Source of the DNA: Candidatus Tectimicrobiota bacterium
GTDB lineage: Bacteria > UBA8248
Assembly (NCBI GenBank): GCA_016184445.1
Contig: JACPCT010000010.1
Span: 1-5,893 of the forward strand
Direction: 5' to 3'
DNA length: 5,893 bases
Below, piece by piece: positions 3,814 to 5,893 of this stretch. Position 1 is the first letter of the stretch; every line of letters begins with the position of its first letter. The notes below the pieces were generated by a model. It ran no database searches, was not told the origin of the DNA, and saw only the letters and a list, made by a program, of their open reading frames with translations. Made by a program: the position numbers and the translations under genes.

Positions 3814-5893
3814 ATGCGCAAGAGGGTCGGGAGAATCAATCCGTCGTGGCTTGCGATTGGGTTGATCTGCGTTTTCGCTTCGCCCGGGCCGGGCGGGGGC
3901 ACCGCACGCGCGGCGACGGAGCCGGCGGCGGACGCCCTGCCCGCCAAAGGACCGGTGGGAACGGGATATTTCCGCGGGCTCGTGGCCGCCGATTTGGACG
4001 GTGACGGCAAGCGTGAGCTCATCTCCAGCGTTTTGGCGACGGGCCAGATCTACATTTGGCGCACGCGCAAGGAGGGCGGCTGGACCGAGCCCCTCGCGCT
4101 CTCGACGGGCGCCGAGGTCCGCTCTATCACGGTCGCCGACCTGGATGGCGACTCCCTGCCCGAGATCATCGTTGCCCTCCGTGGGAAAGAAAAAGAGGGC
4201 ATCGAGATCTGGAAGAACATGGGGAACCTGCGCTTCCGCAGGACGGCTGGCCCTGGGCAGGGCGAGATGTTCGCGGATGTGGCTGTGGCCGATTTCAACT
4301 ACGACGGGAGGCCGGACCTCATCGCCGTCAGGGAGGAGCCCGGCGCGCAGGGTGGCCTCAGGGTCTGGCTGAACCTCGGCACCGACAAATGGCAGCCTGC
4401 TTCCGCCCCCAGAGCGGAAGGCCCCTACCACAGCGTCGCCGCGGCGGACCTGAACCAGGACGGAGTCCTCGACATCGTCGCCGCCGGCAGCGGGCCGGGA
4501 GGAGGCCTTCGGGCCTGGCTGGGCCGTGACAAGCATCTCAACTGGGGGAGGCCCAACCAACTCTCCGAAGGGGACTTCTGGGGCGTGACCGTCGTCGACC
4601 TCAACGGAGACGGCATCCCCGACCTTCTGGCCGCCGGCAAGGATACTGGCATCCATGTCTGGCAAGGCTTGGGCAAGGGGACCTTCAACCGCATGGCCAG
4701 CCCCACCCAGGCGGGCAGCTTCTTCCGCGCGGTGGCCGTGGATCGGGACGCGGACGGCCGGGCGGACATCGTGGCCAGCACGATGGACGGCAAAGGCATC
4801 CGCTACTGGCGCCAGGACCCTGCCCTGGGCTGGGTGGCCCATCGCCTCCTCGCCGAGACGGGCATTTTCCATAGCTTGCTGGTGGCCGATCTCGACGGCG
4901 ACGGCAGGCTCGACCTGGGGGCCGCCACCCACGGCGAGGGCGTGGCCGTCTGGCCCGGCTTCGGCAAACCCCTGCCAGGTCAAGTCCCGGGCGAGAAAAC
5001 CGCTAAGCACGACCTGCCCCTGGCCCCAGGCACCCGGATGCCCGACCTCGCGTCGGGCCGCCCCGCCCCGCCGCCCCAGCCGGCCCAGCCGGCGAAGCTC
5101 GAAGGGGCGTTCCCGGAGAAACGCATTCCCGGCGAGTACCTCATCGGCTCGGGCGACGTGCTCACCATCAGCGTCTGGAGGGGCGTTACCTCCCAGAAGG
5201 AGCAGGTCCAGGTGAGCGAGCGCGGCACGATCAGCCTGGGGCTCATCGACGACGTCCAGGCCGCGGGCCTGACCATCAAGGAGGTGACCGACCTCCTCAA
5301 GGAGAAAATGAAGAGATTCATCAAGACCCCCCGCGTTGAGGTGGTGGTGACGCGGTACGGGAGCAAGATCGTCCGCGTGATGGGCGCGGTGGCCCGGCCC
5401 CAGACCTACAACGTCTCCGCGACGGTCACCCTTCTGGACGCCATCCTCCTCGCCGGCGGCCACCTGCCCACCACGCCCGAGCGCCCCGGCGGCGACCTCA
5501 CCCACGTCTCTCTCCGGCGCCAGGGACGGACGCGGACCGTGAACATCCTCCGCTACATCTCGGGAACCACGGGCGAGACCGACAACCCCGAGCTCCAGGA
5601 CGGTGATCTCGTCTTCGTCCCCGAGTCGAGCTCCGAGCTGGTCGAGCAGAAGCGGATCTACGTGTTCGGCGAGGTCCGGTCGCCGGGCGTGCACCCCCTG
5701 ACGTTCAACATGCGGGTGCTCGACGCCATCGCCAGGGCCGGCGGCTTCAACGAGTTCGCCCAGCAGGACGAGGTCCGCATCATCCGCGGCGACGCCGAGC
5801 GGCCCGAGGTCGTCCACGCCGACATCAAGGCCATGCTCCGCCGCGGCGACCGGCGCGGGGATCACCTCCTGAAGCCGAACGACGTGGTGTTCG
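3814..5893 (+). CDS. FG-GAP/VCBS seven-repeat propeller fused to Wza-type polysaccharide export protein (3' end cut)
   Basis: The frame is open from ATG 3814 to the window end: 693 residues, no stop. Residues 1-33 look like a Sec signal peptide: basic start MRKRVGRINP, hydrophobic WLAIGLICVFA, and ARA before ATEP. No lipobox precedes Cys19, unlike lipoprotein Wza. Residues 53-383 hold seven repeats of 48-52 residues, each with an acidic DxDxDG-like loop and a following D/E-hydrophobic strand (loops at 60, 109, 160, 212, 262, 310, 359), the FG-GAP/VCBS pattern of calcium-binding beta-propellers. A Pro/Ala linker spans about 384-436. A Poly_export domain starts at 438 (IPGEYLIGSGDVLTISVW) and runs to about 515. 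SLBB-type segments follow at about 518-605 (MGAVARPQTYNV, LLAGG) and 614-693 (YVFGEVRSPGVHPL, ARAGGF). The protein should be periplasmic or outer-membrane and help export a polysaccharide. GTG 3808 is an alternative start, 7 bases after AGAGGAAGG (3792-3800). Domain identities are firm; the role of the propeller is unknown. Confidence 0.92.
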   Translation, partial: MRKRVGRINPSWLAIGLICVFASPGPGGGTARAATEPAADALPAKGPVGTGYFRGLVAADLDGDGKRELISSVLATGQIYIWRTRKEGGWTEPLALSTGAEVRSITVADLDGDSLPEIIVALRGKEKEGIEIWKNMGNLRFRRTAGPGQGEMFADVAVADFNYDGRPDLIAVREEPGAQGGLRVWLNLGTDKWQPASAPRAEGPYHSVAAADLNQDGVLDIVAAGSGPGGGLRAWLGRDKHLNWGRPNQLSEGDFWGVTVVDLNGDGIPDLLAAGKDTGIHVWQGLGKGTFNRMASPTQAGSFFRAVAVDRDADGRADIVASTMDGKGIRYWRQDPALGWVAHRLLAETGIFHSLLVADLDGDGRLDLGAATHGEGVAVWPGFGKPLPGQVPGEKTAKHDLPLAPGTRMPDLASGRPAPPPQPAQPAKLEGAFPEKRIPGEYLIGSGDVLTISVWRGVTSQKEQVQVSERGTISLGLIDDVQAAGLTIKEVTDLLKEKMKRFIKTPRVEVVVTRYGSKIVRVMGAVARPQTYNVSATVTLLDAILLAGGHLPTTPERPGGDLTHVSLRRQGRTRTVNILRYISGTTGETDNPELQDGDLVFVPESSSELVEQKRIYVFGEVRSPGVHPLTFNMRVLDAIARAGGFNEFAQQDEVRIIRGDAERPEVVHADIKAMLRRGDRRGDHLLKPNDVVF
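3970..4962 (+). repeat. Seven tandem FG-GAP/VCBS repeat units within the exporter gene
   Basis: Units of about 150 bases recur seven times, each encoding an (A/V)D-L-D/N-G-D-G type loop followed by a strand such as PDLIAV or LDIVAA and often an aromatic xxW near the unit end. The coding repeats have diverged: units differ in codons and in residues between loops. Unit 2 has Ser in place of the loop Gly and unit 6 reads DRDADG. Seven units equal the blade number of integrin-type propellers. Confidence 0.88.

Noticed and set aside
3724..5865. 713-residue minus-strand open frame opposite the exporter gene
   Set aside because: Its Asp/Gly/Val-rich product is the mirror of the propeller and Wza codons. 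The plus frame carries a signal peptide and clear domains, so this is a shadow.
5125..5893. Possibility that the export region is a separate gene with its own start
   Set aside because: The frame runs on from the propeller through a proline-rich linker without a stop, ribosome site or second signal peptide before residue 438.

Overview
The window is high-GC bacterial DNA, probably from an uncultured Gram-negative lineage. The order rplM-rpsI-argC is one I recall from Geobacter-like deltaproteobacteria and relatives. A Wza-type outer-membrane polysaccharide export protein implies a two-membrane envelope. No marker fixes the taxon, so treat the placement as a guess.

Layout: positions 1-3494 are read on the minus strand, and 3814 to the right edge on the plus strand. 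From the centre leftwards come a small Arg/Ser-rich single-pass membrane protein of unknown function (3033-3494), a WbpA-type UDP-N-acetylhexosamine 6-dehydrogenase (1639-2943), ribosomal protein L13 (rplM, 1063-1512), ribosomal protein S9 (rpsI, 619-1014) and the N-terminal 190 residues of ArgC (argC, 570 to the left edge). Rightwards from the 319-base divergent region (3495-3813) runs a large open frame cut by the window end. It encodes a signal peptide, seven FG-GAP/VCBS-type repeats, a proline-rich linker, then a Poly_export domain and SLBB domains of the Wza family.

How the genes fit together: rplM-rpsI-argC looks like one transcription unit behind a TTGACA-17-TTTAAA promoter, joining ribosome assembly to arginine biosynthesis. 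The dehydrogenase has its own TTGACA-17-TAAAAG promoter and would supply a uronic-acid-type amino sugar nucleotide for surface polysaccharide. The plus-strand gene would export such a polysaccharide. The window therefore looks like the junction between a housekeeping ribosomal operon and the edge of a capsule/exopolysaccharide locus continuing to the right.

The most unusual item is the plus-strand protein, in which a complete-looking seven-repeat beta-propeller is fused in front of a Wza-like exporter. The AT-rich divergent region also holds a perfect 12-bp palindrome on the exporter's predicted -35 element and an 8-bp inverted repeat. I saw no tRNA, rRNA, CRISPR array, insertion sequence or convincing rho-independent terminator.
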